A stretch of DNA of 54,057 bases, taken from Prevotella sp. Lineage in GTDB: Bacteria; Bacteroidota; Bacteroidia; Bacteroidales; Bacteroidaceae. Positions 8,309-17,374 of the stretch are shown here, piece after piece. How positions within the stretch are numbered: position 1 is the stretch's first letter; each line of letters opens with the position of its first letter. The notes beneath the pieces were generated by a model. That model saw only the letters and a program-made list of their open reading frames with translations, did not search any database and was not told where the DNA came from. The stretch is taken from contig JAFQQY010000042.1 of assembly GCA_017410365.1 (NCBI GenBank), forward strand, positions 1-54,057, in the 5' to 3' direction. Made by a program: the position numbers and the translations under genes.

Positions 8309-8337
8309 GGAAAATGTGTGTAAGAAACACGTTTTCC
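8309..8337. promoter_or_regulatory. Inverted repeat in the leader of the second DUF4143 ATPase (candidate operator)
   Basis: GGAAAATGTGT (8309-8319) and ACACGTTTTCC (8327-8337) pair over 11 bp with one mismatch around a 7-bp spacer. The right arm read on the opposite strand (GGAAAACGTGT) shares GGAAAACG with the 32-bp repeat upstream of the other DUF4143 gene. Confidence 0.5.
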
Positions 8338-8359
8338 ATAGCAAAAGGGTGTTTTTGGA

Positions 8360-9688
8360 ATGAAAATAGAAAGAGATATCATAAGTCAATTGGCTGAATG
8401 GAAAGATGCTTCTATTCATAAACCTGTATTGATAAAAGGAGCGCGCCAGATAGGCAAAACATGGGTTATGCATGAGTTTGGCAGGCGTTGTTTTAAGCAT
8501 GTTGCGGAATTCAATTTCGATAGGGTAGATGAACTTCACTCTATCTTTGCAGGCAACAAAGATATCAACAGGATTATCAAGGAGCTGTCGGCAATATCTG
8601 ATGTTCCAATAATCCCAGGCGAAACATTGATTATATTCGATGAAATACAAGAGAGTGAGCATGCTCTCAATTGTCTGAAATATTTCTGCGAGGATGCCCA
8701 AGAATATCATGTTGTAGCAGCTGGCTCGCTGCTTGGCGTGGCTGTCAGAAAGAAAAGCATGACTGTGCCGGTGGGAAAGGTTAGGATTATGCGCATGTAT
8801 CCAATGTCTTTTAGTGAATATTTGCGAGCTGCCGACTTGTCAATATGGGAAAAGATAAGCCAGATAAGCAGAATAGCCGAATTGCCAGAACTCATCTTCA
8901 ACAAACTGATGCTTGAATATCGTCGCTATATGGTGTGTGGCGGTATGCCAGAAGCAGCATTGGCTATGATAAACAATGAAGGAAAGGGTGCTGTTGACAA
9001 TGCTCTGCAGGATATCCTTGACATGTATGAATTGGATTTCTCGAAATATGCATCGCCTATTGAAGTTACGAGGATAAATGCAATTTGGCGTTCGTTGCCT
9101 TCACAACTGTCGAAGGAAAACAGAAAATTCGTTTACAACGTGGTAAGAAGCGGTGCACGGGCGCGCGACTATGAAGATGCGCTTATATGGCTTGAAGAGG
9201 CAGGACTAATATATAAAGTTCAAGACGTATCAAAGCCGGGTATACCTTTAAGCGCATATTGTGAGACAAATGCCTTTAAAGTTTATGCTTCTGACTGCGG
9301 GCTATTGCGCCGAATGGCCAGAATACCGGCAGAGGCGTTCGTGTCAGACGTGTCAGGCTTTACCGAGTTTAAAGGTGCAATGGCAGAAAATGCAGTGTTG
9401 CTCTCTCTGATTAAGCAATTCGACACGCAGCCATATTACTGGACATCTGGCAATATGGCAGAAGTAGATTTTGTTGTGCAGATGGAAACAGAAGTGGTGC
9501 CGATTGAGGTTAAGGCTGAACGAAACACCAAGAGCAAGAGTCTTTCTGTTTATAACGATAAGTACAAGCCCAATATAAGAATAAGATATTCTGCAAATAA
9601 TCTGAAATTCAGCGACGGTATGCTTTGTTGTCCGTTGCCAATGGCGGATTTTACACACTGGCTGATGAACTTAGCAAATAAATTGTAA
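8360..9688 (+). CDS. AAA_14/DUF4143 ATP-binding protein (second of two)
   Basis: A 442-residue protein with the same architecture as the ATPase at 3942-5288. It has an N-terminal AAA_14 domain with Walker A GARQIGKT (27-34) and Walker [11 protein letters not shown] (91-100), then DUF4143. The C-terminal part contains [12 protein letters not shown] and VPIEVKAE, again a D...ExK spacing. Sequence outside these motifs differs widely from its paralogue. It ends 17 bp before mutS on the same strand, so mutS may be read from this transcript as well. Function of the family is not established; toxin-like, nuclease and regulatory roles have been proposed only loosely. Confidence 0.88.
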   Translation: MKIERDIISQLAEWKDASIHKPVLIKGARQIGKTWVMHEFGRRCFKHVAEFNFDRVDELHSIFAGNKDINRIIKELSAISDVPIIPGETLIIFDEIQESEHALNCLKYFCEDAQEYHVVAAGSLLGVAVRKKSMTVPVGKVRIMRMYPMSFSEYLRAADLSIWEKISQISRIAELPELIFNKLMLEYRRYMVCGGMPEAALAMINNEGKGAVDNALQDILDMYELDFSKYASPIEVTRINAIWRSLPSQLSKENRKFVYNVVRSGARARDYEDALIWLEEAGLIYKVQDVSKPGIPLSAYCETNAFKVYASDCGLLRRMARIPAEAFVSDVSGFTEFKGAMAENAVLLSLIKQFDTQPYYWTSGNMAEVDFVVQMETEVVPIEVKAERNTKSKSLSVYNDKYKPNIRIRYSANNLKFSDGMLCCPLPMADFTHWLMNLANKL

Positions 9689-9705
9689 ATCGTAAATCAA
9701 TAATA

Positions 9706-12315
9706 ATGGCTACAAAAGACAATGAACTGACCCCGATGATGAAGCAGTTCTTCGACCTGAAGGCACAGCATCCTGATGCGGTGCTGCTGTTTCGTTGCGG
9801 AGACTTCTATGAAACATATTGCGAGGACGCGGTGACGGCATCAAGAATACTCGGTATTACGCTTACCAGACGCAGCAACGGAGGAACAGAGATGGCCGGT
9901 TTTCCGCATCATGCACTCGACACTTACCTGTCCAAACTGGTCAGGGCAGGCAAGCGCGTGGCCATTTGCGACCAGTTGGAAGACCCGAAACTGACAAAGA
10001 AACTGGTGAAGCGCGGCATTACAGAACTCGTGACGCCGGGTGTGGCGCTGAGCGACAACGTGCTGAACTATAAGGAAAACAACTTTCTGGCAGCAGTGAA
10101 CTTCGGAAAAACAGCTTGCGGAGTGGCGTTTCTCGACATCTCTACAGGCGAATTCCTTACAAGTGAGGGAACATACGACTATGTGGAGAAGCTGATGGGC
10201 AATTTCCAGCCAAAGGAGGTGCTTTACGATAGAAACAAGAAGCACGATTTCGACCGTTATTTCGGCAACCGCTTTTTTACGTTTGAACTGGACGACTGGG
10301 TGTTTACCGACCAGACGGCACGCCAACGACTGCACAAGCATTTCGGGGTGAAAAACCTGAAAGGCTTCGGTGTCGATCATCTGCATAGCGGAATAATTGC
10401 TGCCGGTGCAATATTGCAGTATCTGGAGCAGACACAACACACGCAGATAGGTCATATCACATCGCTGGCACGAATAGAGGAGGAGCGATATGTGAGAATG
10501 GATAAGTTCACCATACGCAGCTTGGAGCTCGTTAACCCCATGCAGGACGACGGTTCGTCGCTCTTGGACGTGATTGACCGTACGGTGTCGCCGATGGGCG
10601 GTCGACTGCTGAGGCGCTGGGTGGTGTTTCCGCTGAAGGATGTGAAGCCTATCAACGAGCGACTGGATGTGGTTGACTACTTCTTCCGCCAACCGGAATT
10701 CCGCGAACTGGTTGACGAGCAGTTGCATCGCATAGGCGACCTGGAGCGCATCGTTTCAAAGGTGGCTGTGGGCAGGGTATCTCCGCGCGAGGTGGTGCAA
10801 CTGAAGACGGCGTTGCAAGCCATCAAACCGATTAAGCAGGCTTGCGAGCATGCCGACAATGAGGTGCTGCGCCGTTTGGGCGAGAGAATAAGTCTCTGCG
10901 AATCGTTGCGCGACCGCATAAAAAGAGAAATACATAACGACCCGCCGCAGTTGGTAAACAAGGGCGGGGTGATACGCGACGGAGTGAATGCCGAGCTCGA
11001 CGAGTTGCGCTCTATAGCATTCCACGGCAAGGACTATCTTCTGAAGATTCAGGAGCGAGAGGCAGAGGCAACGGGCATTTCAAGTCTGAAGATTGGCTAC
11101 AACAACGTGTTCGGCTATTATCTCGAGGTGCGCAACACCTACAAAGAGAATGTTCCGCAGGATTGGATTCGCAAGCAGACACTGGCACAGGCGGAGCGAT
11201 ACATCACACAGGAACTGAAAGAGTATGAGGAGAAGATTTTGGGGGCGGAAGACAAGATTCTGTCGCTGGAGACAAGACTCTTCGGCGAACTGGTGATGGC
11301 AATGCAGGAGTTCATTCCTCAGATACAGGCAGACGCATCGCTGATAGCCAACCTCGACTGCCTGCTGTCGTTTGCAAAGTCGGCAGAGGAAAACCGCTAC
11401 ATACGTCCGCAGATAGAAGACTCCGACGTGCTTGATATTCGCCAGGGAAGGCATCCGGTGATAGAGAAACAGTTGCCGATAGGGGAGTGCTTCGTGCCTA
11501 ACGACATACATCTTGACAGCGACAGGCAACAAATAATAATCATAACAGGTCCTAATATGGCCGGTAAATCCGCCCTGCTGCGTCAAACGGCATTGATAGT
11601 ACTGTTGGCGCAGATAGGCAGTTTCGTGCCCGCAGAAGCCGCTATAATAGGTCTGGTGGACAAAATATTCACCCGTGTGGGTGCCAGTGACAACATTTCA
11701 CTGGGCGAATCAACGTTTATGGTTGAGATGACGGAGGCTTCAAACATTCTGAACAATGTCACTCCGCGCTCGCTTGTGCTCTTCGACGAGTTGGGTAGGG
11801 GAACCAGCACCTACGACGGCATCAGCATTGCCTGGGCAATTGTGGAGTATCTGCATGAGCAACCCAAGGCAAAGGCGCGCACGCTTTTCGCCACCCACTA
11901 TCACGAACTGAACGAGATGGAGAAGAACTTCGGTCGAATAAAGAACTACAACGTGAGTGTGAAGGAGCACGAGGGTAGGGTGATATTCCTGAGAAAGCTT
12001 ACCCGTGGAGGTTCGGAACACTCGTTCGGTATTCATGTGGCTGAGATAGCGGGCATGCCTAAGAGCATCGTAAAGCGTGCTAATGTTATTCTGAAGCAGT
12101 TGGAAAACGAGAATGCTCAGGTGGGTAAGGCAGGCAAACCGACGGCAGAGATTGCCAACAGCCGTGAGGGCATGCAATTGTCTTTCTTCCAGTTGGACGA
12201 CCCCGTGCTCACTCAGATTCGTGACGAGATTCTTGGTCTTGACATCAACAACCTCACTCCTGTTGAAGCACTCAACAAACTGAACGACATCAAGAAGATT
12301 GTTAGTCCGAAATAG
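9706..12315 (+). CDS. mutS: DNA mismatch repair protein MutS
   Basis: 869 residues, the usual length for MutS. The mismatch-reading FYE motif is at residues 34-36 ([12 protein letters not shown]) in domain I. The connector, lever and clamp regions follow, then the ABC-type ATPase with Walker A GPNMAGKS near residue 615. Walker [16 protein letters not shown] and the ATHYHEL switch come after. The protein recognises base mismatches and recruits MutL; no mutL is in this window. The start ATG is 17 bp after the DUF4143 ATPase stop with no separate promoter seen. An intrinsic terminator built from a perfect 15-bp stem follows the stop. Confidence 0.97.
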   Translation: MATKDNELTPMMKQFFDLKAQHPDAVLLFRCGDFYETYCEDAVTASRILGITLTRRSNGGTEMAGFPHHALDTYLSKLVRAGKRVAICDQLEDPKLTKKLVKRGITELVTPGVALSDNVLNYKENNFLAAVNFGKTACGVAFLDISTGEFLTSEGTYDYVEKLMGNFQPKEVLYDRNKKHDFDRYFGNRFFTFELDDWVFTDQTARQRLHKHFGVKNLKGFGVDHLHSGIIAAGAILQYLEQTQHTQIGHITSLARIEEERYVRMDKFTIRSLELVNPMQDDGSSLLDVIDRTVSPMGGRLLRRWVVFPLKDVKPINERLDVVDYFFRQPEFRELVDEQLHRIGDLERIVSKVAVGRVSPREVVQLKTALQAIKPIKQACEHADNEVLRRLGERISLCESLRDRIKREIHNDPPQLVNKGGVIRDGVNAELDELRSIAFHGKDYLLKIQEREAEATGISSLKIGYNNVFGYYLEVRNTYKENVPQDWIRKQTLAQAERYITQELKEYEEKILGAEDKILSLETRLFGELVMAMQEFIPQIQADASLIANLDCLLSFAKSAEENRYIRPQIEDSDVLDIRQGRHPVIEKQLPIGECFVPNDIHLDSDRQQIIIITGPNMAGKSALLRQTALIVLLAQIGSFVPAEAAIIGLVDKIFTRVGASDNISLGESTFMVEMTEASNILNNVTPRSLVLFDELGRGTSTYDGISIAWAIVEYLHEQPKAKARTLFATHYHELNEMEKNFGRIKNYNVSVKEHEGRVIFLRKLTRGGSEHSFGIHVAEIAGMPKSIVKRANVILKQLENENAQVGKAGKPTAEIANSREGMQLSFFQLDDPVLTQIRDEILGLDINNLTPVEALNKLNDIKKIVSPK

Positions 12316-12335
12316 GAATAACTTTTATAACCACA

Positions 12336-12387
12336 AATTACACTAATTAAGCGAATTTATTGTCGTTTTAATTAGTGTAATTTTTTT
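12336..12387 (+). terminator. Intrinsic terminator after mutS
   Basis: A perfect 15-bp inverted repeat AATTACACTAATTAA (12336-12350) / TTAATTAGTGTAATT (12368-12382) continues into a run of T up to 12387. Confidence 0.7.
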
Positions 12388-12388
12388 A

Positions 12389-12433
12389 ATTCGTTGTAGA
12401 AATAATTCGCTTAATTAGCGCAATTCGTGGTTC
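12389..12433. repeat. Left direct repeat bracketing the MerR gene
   Basis: Starts ATTCGTTGTAGAAATAATTC and ends GCGCAATTCGTGGTT. It is nearly identical to 14000-14045 in the same orientation (a few substitutions and a 3-bp insertion). Confidence 0.65.
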
Positions 12434-12472
12434 CCATTTATTCCCACAAAAAGTTGTGCTTCGTTGTTTCTA

Positions 12473-12527
12473 GCATTACAAATGCATATACTCTATACGG
12501 CCGGATTGCAAATCCGTCCGAACGGAA
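12473..12527 (+). repeat. Dispersed double-palindrome repeat, copy 1
   Basis: Contains GCATTACAAATGC (12473-12485), then CGGATTGCAAATCCG (12502-12516), then a GAACGGAA tail. A second copy on the opposite strand lies at 33402-33455. Confidence 0.65.
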
Positions 12528-12569
12528 TAATGGTTACTCTAATAGGGTTTCAATGGAATGAAATAACAA

Positions 12570-12597
12570 GGGGATGTACCTTTTCGGGTGCATCCCC
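12570..12597. other. Strong hairpin, possible minus-strand terminator or repeat remnant
   Basis: GGGGATGTACC and GGGTGCATCCCC pair around a short TTTTC loop. No T-run follows on the plus strand. The intervening DNA from 12598 to 12900 is AT-rich and I see no gene in it. Confidence 0.5.
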
Positions 12598-12839
12598 TGA
12601 TTGTATAGTTATTTAATCAGAGATGTTCTACAAAAATCACGACCTCCTATTTTACATCCTTTTTTTACTATGCTATTATATTGATATTCAGTACAACATG
12701 TGTACTCTAAGGAAAAATCAGTATTATTCTAAACATAATAATTCCTACGGGATTAACCACAACTTTCGTCTCTGTATTTCTGAGAATATTATTCAATATC
12801 TCATCTGTGGTAATCAGTATTTATTACGAAATATTGAAC

Positions 12840-12855
12840 ATTAGTGTACACTAAT
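12840..12855. promoter_or_regulatory. Perfect 16-bp palindrome upstream of the MerR gene
   Basis: ATTAGTGTACACTAAT is a perfect palindrome about 70 bp upstream of the -7 box of the MerR-family gene, a plausible binding site for a dimeric regulator. Confidence 0.4.
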
Positions 12856-12899
12856 AATGTATAATTAAATAAAAATTTGATTATTTTTCGACTTTTCTC

Positions 12900-12932
12900 T
12901 TGACTCGTACCCAAGGGCATACACTAACTTTG
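12900..12932 (+). promoter_or_regulatory. Promoter of the MerR-family gene
   Basis: A -7 box TAACTTTG (12925-12932) with TTG at 12900-12902. The spacer of about 22 bp is longer than usual, and it contains the imperfect dyad GTACCC-AA-GGGCATAC. A long spacer containing a dyad is the usual hallmark of promoters controlled by MerR proteins, so autoregulation is likely. Confidence 0.5.
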
Positions 12933-12969
12933 CCACAGATTTCGAAATCAGACAAAAAATCGTGCGATT

Positions 12970-13800
12970 ATGAGAGAAAAAACAAAGTTAAAAATCGGAG
13001 AGTTCTCACAGATGATGCAAGTGACCGTGAAGACCCTGCGCCACTACGAACAAAAAGGATTACTACTCCCTTGCGAAGTAGATGAGTGGACTGGCTACCG
13101 CTATTACAGCGTTGAGCAGATGCAACGGTTAAACACTATCCGCCAATTGCAAAGTCTCGGTTTCTCACTTGACGAAATCAAGGAGTTGTATGAAGATGGG
13201 GCATGTACCCCAAGTGTCAAACAACTGAAAGAGAAAATAGAGAAAACAGAGCAACAGCTGCAATTATTGGTGGCACGACGCAGTCAGTTGATCAACTGGG
13301 TGAACGCTCACAAAAAAATTAAGACAATGGATAAATCTAAATTCAGTATTCAATCTTTGCCCGAAATTATCGTGGCAAGCCATCGCGAAATAATTCCTGA
13401 TTATGCCGCCCTCGGTCCGCTATGTGTAGAGAAAATCGGTCCCGAAATGCAACACCTCGGCTGTAAGTGCCCGGTTCCAGGCTATTGCTTCACCATTGAG
13501 CACAACAAAGAGTATTGCCCCACCGACATTGACATCGAGTATTGCGAACAGGTGGAAAAGATGGGCACAGACAATGCCATCATACAATTCAAGCATCTTG
13601 ATGCTGTTCCCAAAGCACTCTGCATGAAACACGTCGGTCCATATGAACGCTTCCATGAATCATTTACCGAAGCATTTGCCTACATGGAAGAGCAAGGTTA
13701 CAAGATTGCCGGATCTCTCCGCACGTCCTACATTGACGGCGCATGGAATCAGGAGGACCCAGAACAATGGCTATCGATAATTCAGATTCCTATTGAGTAA
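12970..13800 (+). CDS. MerR-family transcriptional regulator with GyrI-like ligand-binding domain
   Basis: 276 residues. Residues 8-75 form the winged helix (KIGEFSQMMQVTVKTLRHYE ... WTGYRYYS), and about 80-115 the antiparallel coiled coil that makes the dimer. Residues 122-276 form a GyrI-like/AraC effector-binding domain of the BmrR type, which binds hydrophobic or cationic small molecules. BmrR-like proteins usually activate a multidrug exporter, but no exporter is adjacent. Acting mainly on itself or at a distance is more likely. The gene stands alone between near-identical direct repeats at 12389-12433 and 14000-14045. Confidence 0.88.
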   Translation: MREKTKLKIGEFSQMMQVTVKTLRHYEQKGLLLPCEVDEWTGYRYYSVEQMQRLNTIRQLQSLGFSLDEIKELYEDGACTPSVKQLKEKIEKTEQQLQLLVARRSQLINWVNAHKKIKTMDKSKFSIQSLPEIIVASHREIIPDYAALGPLCVEKIGPEMQHLGCKCPVPGYCFTIEHNKEYCPTDIDIEYCEQVEKMGTDNAIIQFKHLDAVPKALCMKHVGPYERFHESFTEAFAYMEEQGYKIAGSLRTSYIDGAWNQEDPEQWLSIIQIPIE

Positions 13801-13999
13801 TATGGAGATAACCTACAGGTTATAATAGATATTCAGCATTCTATTATTGAATACCAACAACACAAAGAATACGGGACTCATTTCTGAATCTCGTATTCTT
13901 TATTTACACAAAATTATGGTGGATAGTGCCTGCAAAAAAATCCAGTATCGTTTCTTTATAGTTCACTATTGCATCCTTGAATCCGCTTTAATTCGTCAA

Positions 14000-14045
14000 A
14001 TTCGTTGTATAAATAATAATTCGCTTAATTAGTGCAATTAGTGGT
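14000..14045. repeat. Right direct repeat bracketing the MerR gene
   Basis: Starts ATTCGTTGTATAAATAATAA and ends GTGCAATTAGTGGTT. It is the partner of 12389-12433. Nothing else is visible between the MerR gene stop and the lgt stop. Confidence 0.65.
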
Positions 14046-14088
14046 TTATATTAAAGACAAATTCCGTGGTTTAAATAAAAGCCTTAAA

Positions 14089-14943
14089 TCATTGTCTCCG
14101 TCCGAGTTTCTCCATCCACTTGCCGCCAATCATGCAACTAACGCCGATGATTATGAAAGGGATGCTGAGCAGCTGACCCATGTTCAGTAGCATGTCGGCC
14201 TCGAACGCCTCCTGAATGTCTTTTGTGTATTCGATGAAGAAGCGGGCGGTGAAGATATATGTAAGACAGAGGCCGAAGAAGAAGCCTGTGCCCACCTTCT
14301 CAGAATGTTTCTTATACAAGTGCCAGCTGATGAAGAACAGTAGCAGATAGGCTATAGCCTCGTAGAGCTGACCGGGATGGCGCGGTACGGAATCGACACG
14401 CTCGAAGATGAACGCCCAAGGCACATCGGTTACCTTGCCAATGATTTCGGAGTTCATCAGATTGCCCATGCGGATGAGGCATGCCGTGATAGGCGTGGCA
14501 ATGGCAATATTGTCGAGCACGCGCCAGATGCTCATCTTTGTCTTACGTACATATAGCCATAAGGCAATCATCAGGCCTAAGGTTCCACCGTGCGAAGCCA
14601 AACCGGCATAGCCTGTGAAATAGAAACCGAAAGTCTCGCCCAGCCATGTGCCGTTATTGCCCAGTTGTATAGGCAGAATCATCTCCACAATGCCCTGCCA
14701 CGATGTGAGGTAGTCTTGCGGCTGATAGAAGATGCAATGCCCAAGGCGTGCGCCCAGCAGAATGCCTATAAAGCAGTAGAAGAACAGCGGTTCAAACTTG
14801 TCGTCGCCCAACTTCTGGTCTTTATATAGCTTTCTTACTATAAAGTAAGCCAGTGCCAATCCTATAAGCCAGCACAGAGAGTACCAGCGGATAGGGCCTA
14901 TGTTGAGGTCGGGATTCCAGGTGATGTGTAAAAAATGTTCCAT
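14089..14943 (-). CDS. lgt: Prolipoprotein diacylglyceryl transferase
   Basis: 284 residues, a multi-pass inner-membrane enzyme that transfers diacylglycerol from phosphatidylglycerol to the lipobox cysteine of prolipoproteins. This is the first step in lipoprotein maturation. The conserved [11 protein letters not shown] segment and the family signature [12 protein letters not shown] are present. The N-terminus ([14 protein letters not shown]) matches the family pattern. SusD and the DUF lipoprotein in the pectin locus of this window are typical clients. It follows the four-helix-bundle gene on the same strand. Confidence 0.95.
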   Translation of the reverse strand: MEHFLHITWNPDLNIGPIRWYSLCWLIGLALAYFIVRKLYKDQKLGDDKFEPLFFYCFIGILLGARLGHCIFYQPQDYLTSWQGIVEMILPIQLGNNGTWLGETFGFYFTGYAGLASHGGTLGLMIALWLYVRKTKMSIWRVLDNIAIATPITACLIRMGNLMNSEIIGKVTDVPWAFIFERVDSVPRHPGQLYEAIAYLLLFFISWHLYKKHSEKVGTGFFFGLCLTYIFTARFFIEYTKDIQEAFEADMLLNMGQLLSIPFIIIGVSCMIGGKWMEKLGRRQ

Positions 14944-14950
14944 TTTTTTT

Positions 14951-14984
14951 TGATTAAAGATTAGGGATTAAAGATTAAGGATTG
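14951..14984. repeat. TAATC-type repeat, right-hand arm at the 3' end of the four-helix-bundle gene
   Basis: Repeated GATTAAAGATTAGGGATTAA-type units overlapping the stop codon of the gene at 14975-15367. It is the inverted partner of 15380-15406. Confidence 0.6.
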
Positions 14985-15367
14985 TTTGCTTGTGGATTAA
15001 AGTCGCCATTATTTAATACAGATAAGCGTAAGGCGGACAGTTGTTTTGAAATAACTATCAGCTGATGTTCTGCATTTTCAAATTCGTCTTGGGTTATATA
15101 ACCTTGTTCAAGAGATAATTCAAGTTCACAGATGACTTCTGTAAGGGAACCGAAAGCAATTTCTATAAATCTTACTTTTTCTTTTGCGGAGAACCTGCCA
15201 AATCCTTCTGCTATGTTAATGGGTATAGAGGTAGATGCTCTTCGGATTTGTGAGCATAAGGCAAAGCGTTCATCTGATGGGAACTTCTTTAGTAATTGAC
15301 TTATATATGCAACCAAAGTTTTGGATTTTTGGTAAACATCAAGCTTTCTGAAATAGAACTGTTCCAT
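14975..15367 (-). CDS. Four-helix-bundle protein (S23 / 23S rRNA intervening-sequence type)
   Basis: 130 residues, all-helical, with the family signature FRKLDVYQKSKTLV at the N-terminus and IRRASTSIPINIAEGFGRFS in the middle. Such proteins were first found encoded in 23S rRNA intervening sequences. They are structurally related to the Avd accessory protein of diversity-generating retroelements and form pentameric helical bundles. The copies scattered through Bacteroidota genomes have no established function. This one is bracketed by inverted TAATCCTTAATC-like repeats, one of which overlaps the stop codon. That suggests the gene arrived as a discrete cassette between lgt and ychF. No reverse transcriptase or template repeat is nearby. 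Confidence 0.85.
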   Translation of the reverse strand: MEQFYFRKLDVYQKSKTLVAYISQLLKKFPSDERFALCSQIRRASTSIPINIAEGFGRFSAKEKVRFIEIAFGSLTEVICELELSLEQGYITQDEFENAEHQLIVISKQLSALRLSVLNNGDFNPQANNP

Positions 15368-15379
15368 AGCAATTAAGCT

Positions 15380-15406
15380 TTAATCCTTAATCATTAATCC
15401 TTAATC
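15380..15406. repeat. TAATC-type repeat, left-hand arm upstream of the four-helix-bundle gene
   Basis: Two copies of TTAATCCTTAATC separated by one base, in inverted orientation to 14951-14984. Confidence 0.6.
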
Positions 15407-15417
15407 TAGGTTCAACG

Positions 15418-16518
15418 CTACACATTGAACCTAAAATGCATAATATCTCCATCCTGAACGACATACTCCTTGCCCTCAACGCCAAGTTTGCCGGCTTCGC
15501 GAACAGCGGCTTCGGAACCGTATTGGATGTAGTCGTCGTACTTGATTACCTCAGCGCGGATGAAGCCCTTCTCGAAGTCGGTGTGGATTACTCCGGCACA
15601 CTGTGGAGCCTTCCAACCCTTGCGATATGTCCATGCCTTAACCTCCATCTCGCCTGCGGTGATGAATGTCTCAAGATTGAGCAGCGAATAGGCCTTCTTG
15701 ATGAGGCGGTTGACGCCGCTTTCTTCCAGTCCAAGCTCTTCAAGGAACAGCTGCTTGTCTTCGTATGACTCCAGTTCAGCGATGTCTTCCTCTGTCTTGG
15801 CGGCAATAATCATTGCCTCTGCACCCTCTTCGGCTGCCAAAGCCTCGATTTTCTTTGTAAACTCGTTGCCGTCCTTGGCTGAAGCCTCGTCAACGTTGCA
15901 TACGTAAAGCACAGGCTTTGAGGTGAGAAGGAACAGGTTGCGTGCTGCATCCTGCTCGTCTTTGCTGTCGAACTCAACGGTGCGTGCGTTCTTGCCCTGC
16001 TCCAGCACGTTCTTGTAGGCTTCCATCACGCTAACCTCTATCTTAGCCTCTTTATTGCCGGCAGCGGCAGCCTTCTGCTGTTTGGCCAGTTTCGCCTCGA
16101 TGGTTTCAAGGTCTTTCAGCTGCAATTCGGTGTCAATGATTTCCTTGTCGCGTATCGGGTCGATTGTGCCGTCAACGTGCGTGATATTGTCGTCGTCGAA
16201 GCAGCGCAACACATGGATGATAGCATCTGTTTCACGAATATTTCCAAGGAACTTATTACCCAGTCCTTCGCCCTTTGAAGCACCCTTCACGAGGCCGGCG
16301 ATGTCAACGATTTCACATGTTGCAGGTACTATTCTGCCTGGATGAACTATCTCGGCGAGCTTTGTCAGTCGCTCATCAGGAACAGTGATTACGCCTACGT
16401 TAGGCTCAATTGTACAGAAAGGGAAGTTTGCTGCCTGTGCCTTTGCGCTTGACAGGCAATTGAAAAGCGTAGACTTACCTACGTTAGGCAACCCTACGAT
16501 ACCACATTTTAATGCCAT
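15418..16518 (-). CDS. ychF: Redox-regulated ATPase YchF (Obg-family, OLA1-like)
   Basis: 366 residues, the standard length. The P-loop GLPNVGKST lies at residues 9-17, the G3 region DIAGLVKGASKGEGLGNKFL follows, and there is a C-terminal TGS domain (GWKAPQCAGVIHTDFEKGFI). YchF proteins prefer ATP over GTP because the G4 motif is altered, bind ribosomes and are linked to oxidative stress control. A TAACTTTG box on the minus strand at 16555-16548 fits a promoter about 30 bp upstream. Confidence 0.96.
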   Translation of the reverse strand: MALKCGIVGLPNVGKSTLFNCLSSAKAQAANFPFCTIEPNVGVITVPDERLTKLAEIVHPGRIVPATCEIVDIAGLVKGASKGEGLGNKFLGNIRETDAIIHVLRCFDDDNITHVDGTIDPIRDKEIIDTELQLKDLETIEAKLAKQQKAAAAGNKEAKIEVSVMEAYKNVLEQGKNARTVEFDSKDEQDAARNLFLLTSKPVLYVCNVDEASAKDGNEFTKKIEALAAEEGAEAMIIAAKTEEDIAELESYEDKQLFLEELGLEESGVNRLIKKAYSLLNLETFITAGEMEVKAWTYRKGWKAPQCAGVIHTDFEKGFIRAEVIKYDDYIQYGSEAAVREAGKLGVEGKEYVVQDGDIMHFRFNV

Positions 16519-16547
16519 ATTCTATTATAAACGTTTATATTCTGTTG

Positions 16548-16555
16548 CAAAGTTA
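16548..16555 (-). promoter_or_regulatory. Candidate -7 box for ychF
   Basis: Minus-strand TAACTTTG, an exact TAnnTTTG match 30 bp upstream of the ychF ATG; the -33 box is not clear. Confidence 0.45.
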
Positions 16556-16560
16556 ATGCA

Positions 16561-16686
16561 AAATTTCGGTTAAGCGAGTAAAATGAAAATTTATTTGCAT
16601 TTTCGAGCGAGAGAAATTTATTTAAAATTTCGATTTAGCGAGTAGGATATAAATTTATTTATATTTTCGAGCGATAGAAATTTATT
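16561..16686. repeat. Two tandem copies of a 64-bp AT-rich repeat between ychF and the DUF805 gene
   Basis: Copies start at 16561 (AAATTTCGGTTAAGCGAGTA) and 16625 (AAATTTCGATTTAGCGAGTA) and share TTTTCGAGCGA followed by GAAATTTATT. They occupy most of the divergent intergenic region. The remaining part to 16782 is AT-rich with no gene visible. Confidence 0.65.
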
Positions 16687-16782
16687 AAAACCTAGAGGAG
16701 ACGTGTTGTTGAGCGAAAGCGAAAAACAAAATAAATTTATTTATTTTTTATCCCGAGGTGCAGTTTATAAATAAAAAATCAT

Positions 16783-16790
16783 TACTTTTG
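16783..16790 (+). promoter_or_regulatory. Candidate -7 box for the DUF805 gene
   Basis: TACTTTTG matches TAnnTTTG and lies 28 bp upstream of the ATG; the -33 region is weak. Confidence 0.4.
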
Positions 16791-16818
16791 TAATGCTAAA
16801 CTAAAAACTGTTTTATCT

Positions 16819-17370
16819 ATGGAATTTGGACAATCAATCAAGACGTGTTTTTCTAAATACGCAACCTTTAGCGGACGCGCATCGCGTTCAGAGTTCTGGT
16901 GGTTTTATCTCTTCTATGTGCTTATTGGTTATGCAATAGGCATAATCATGGCTTTCGTTATGGTTGGAAGCATGATGTCTGCTGGTATTTCAGAGAATCC
17001 TACAGAGGAGGAGTCTTTACAGCTTGTGATGTCAATGCTTGGTTTTTATGGCATAGTTTTTCTTCTTTATATCCCTTTGATGATTCCTTTCCTGGCTGTA
17101 AGCATGCGCCGATTACACGATACAGGTCATAGCGGATGGCATTTATGGGGGCCAACGGCATTGATTATTGCAAGTCTTTCGGGTATGGCCATATCAGCGG
17201 AGGCAGGTTTTGTGTTTGTTATTGTCGGTTATCTGGCAGGCATTGTTTATGGTATAGTAATCTTTGTATGGCTTGTTACCAAGAGTAGTCCTACGGAAAA
17301 CGAGTATGGTCCTGTGCCTGAAGGTGTTTATCCCGTTATAGTGCAACAGGCGGATACAGTTCAACAATAA
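16819..17370 (+). CDS. DUF805 family inner-membrane protein
   Basis: 183 residues. The family signatures are the N-terminal YATFSGRASRSEFWWFYLF and the later SMRRLHDTGHSGWHLWGP. Four hydrophobic segments are evident (about 27-50, 72-95, 113-130, 137-160). The C-terminal cytoplasmic tail SSPTENEYGPVPEGV also fits the family, where a NxYGP ending is common. DUF805 proteins are widespread small membrane proteins of unknown function. The gene is followed by a strong intrinsic terminator and stands alone. Confidence 0.9.
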   Translation: MEFGQSIKTCFSKYATFSGRASRSEFWWFYLFYVLIGYAIGIIMAFVMVGSMMSAGISENPTEEESLQLVMSMLGFYGIVFLLYIPLMIPFLAVSMRRLHDTGHSGWHLWGPTALIIASLSGMAISAEAGFVFVIVGYLAGIVYGIVIFVWLVTKSSPTENEYGPVPEGVYPVIVQQADTVQQ

Positions 17371-17374
17371 ATAG

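Noticed and set aside
9841-10728. Long minus-strand ORF (295 codons) inside mutS
   Set aside because: It is antisense to the conserved MutS lever region and has no protein-like family features.
12623-12844. 73-codon ORF in the mutS-MerR gap
   Set aside because: Composition is that of translated AT-rich DNA (many Tyr, Asn, Ile) and no start context; treated as non-coding.
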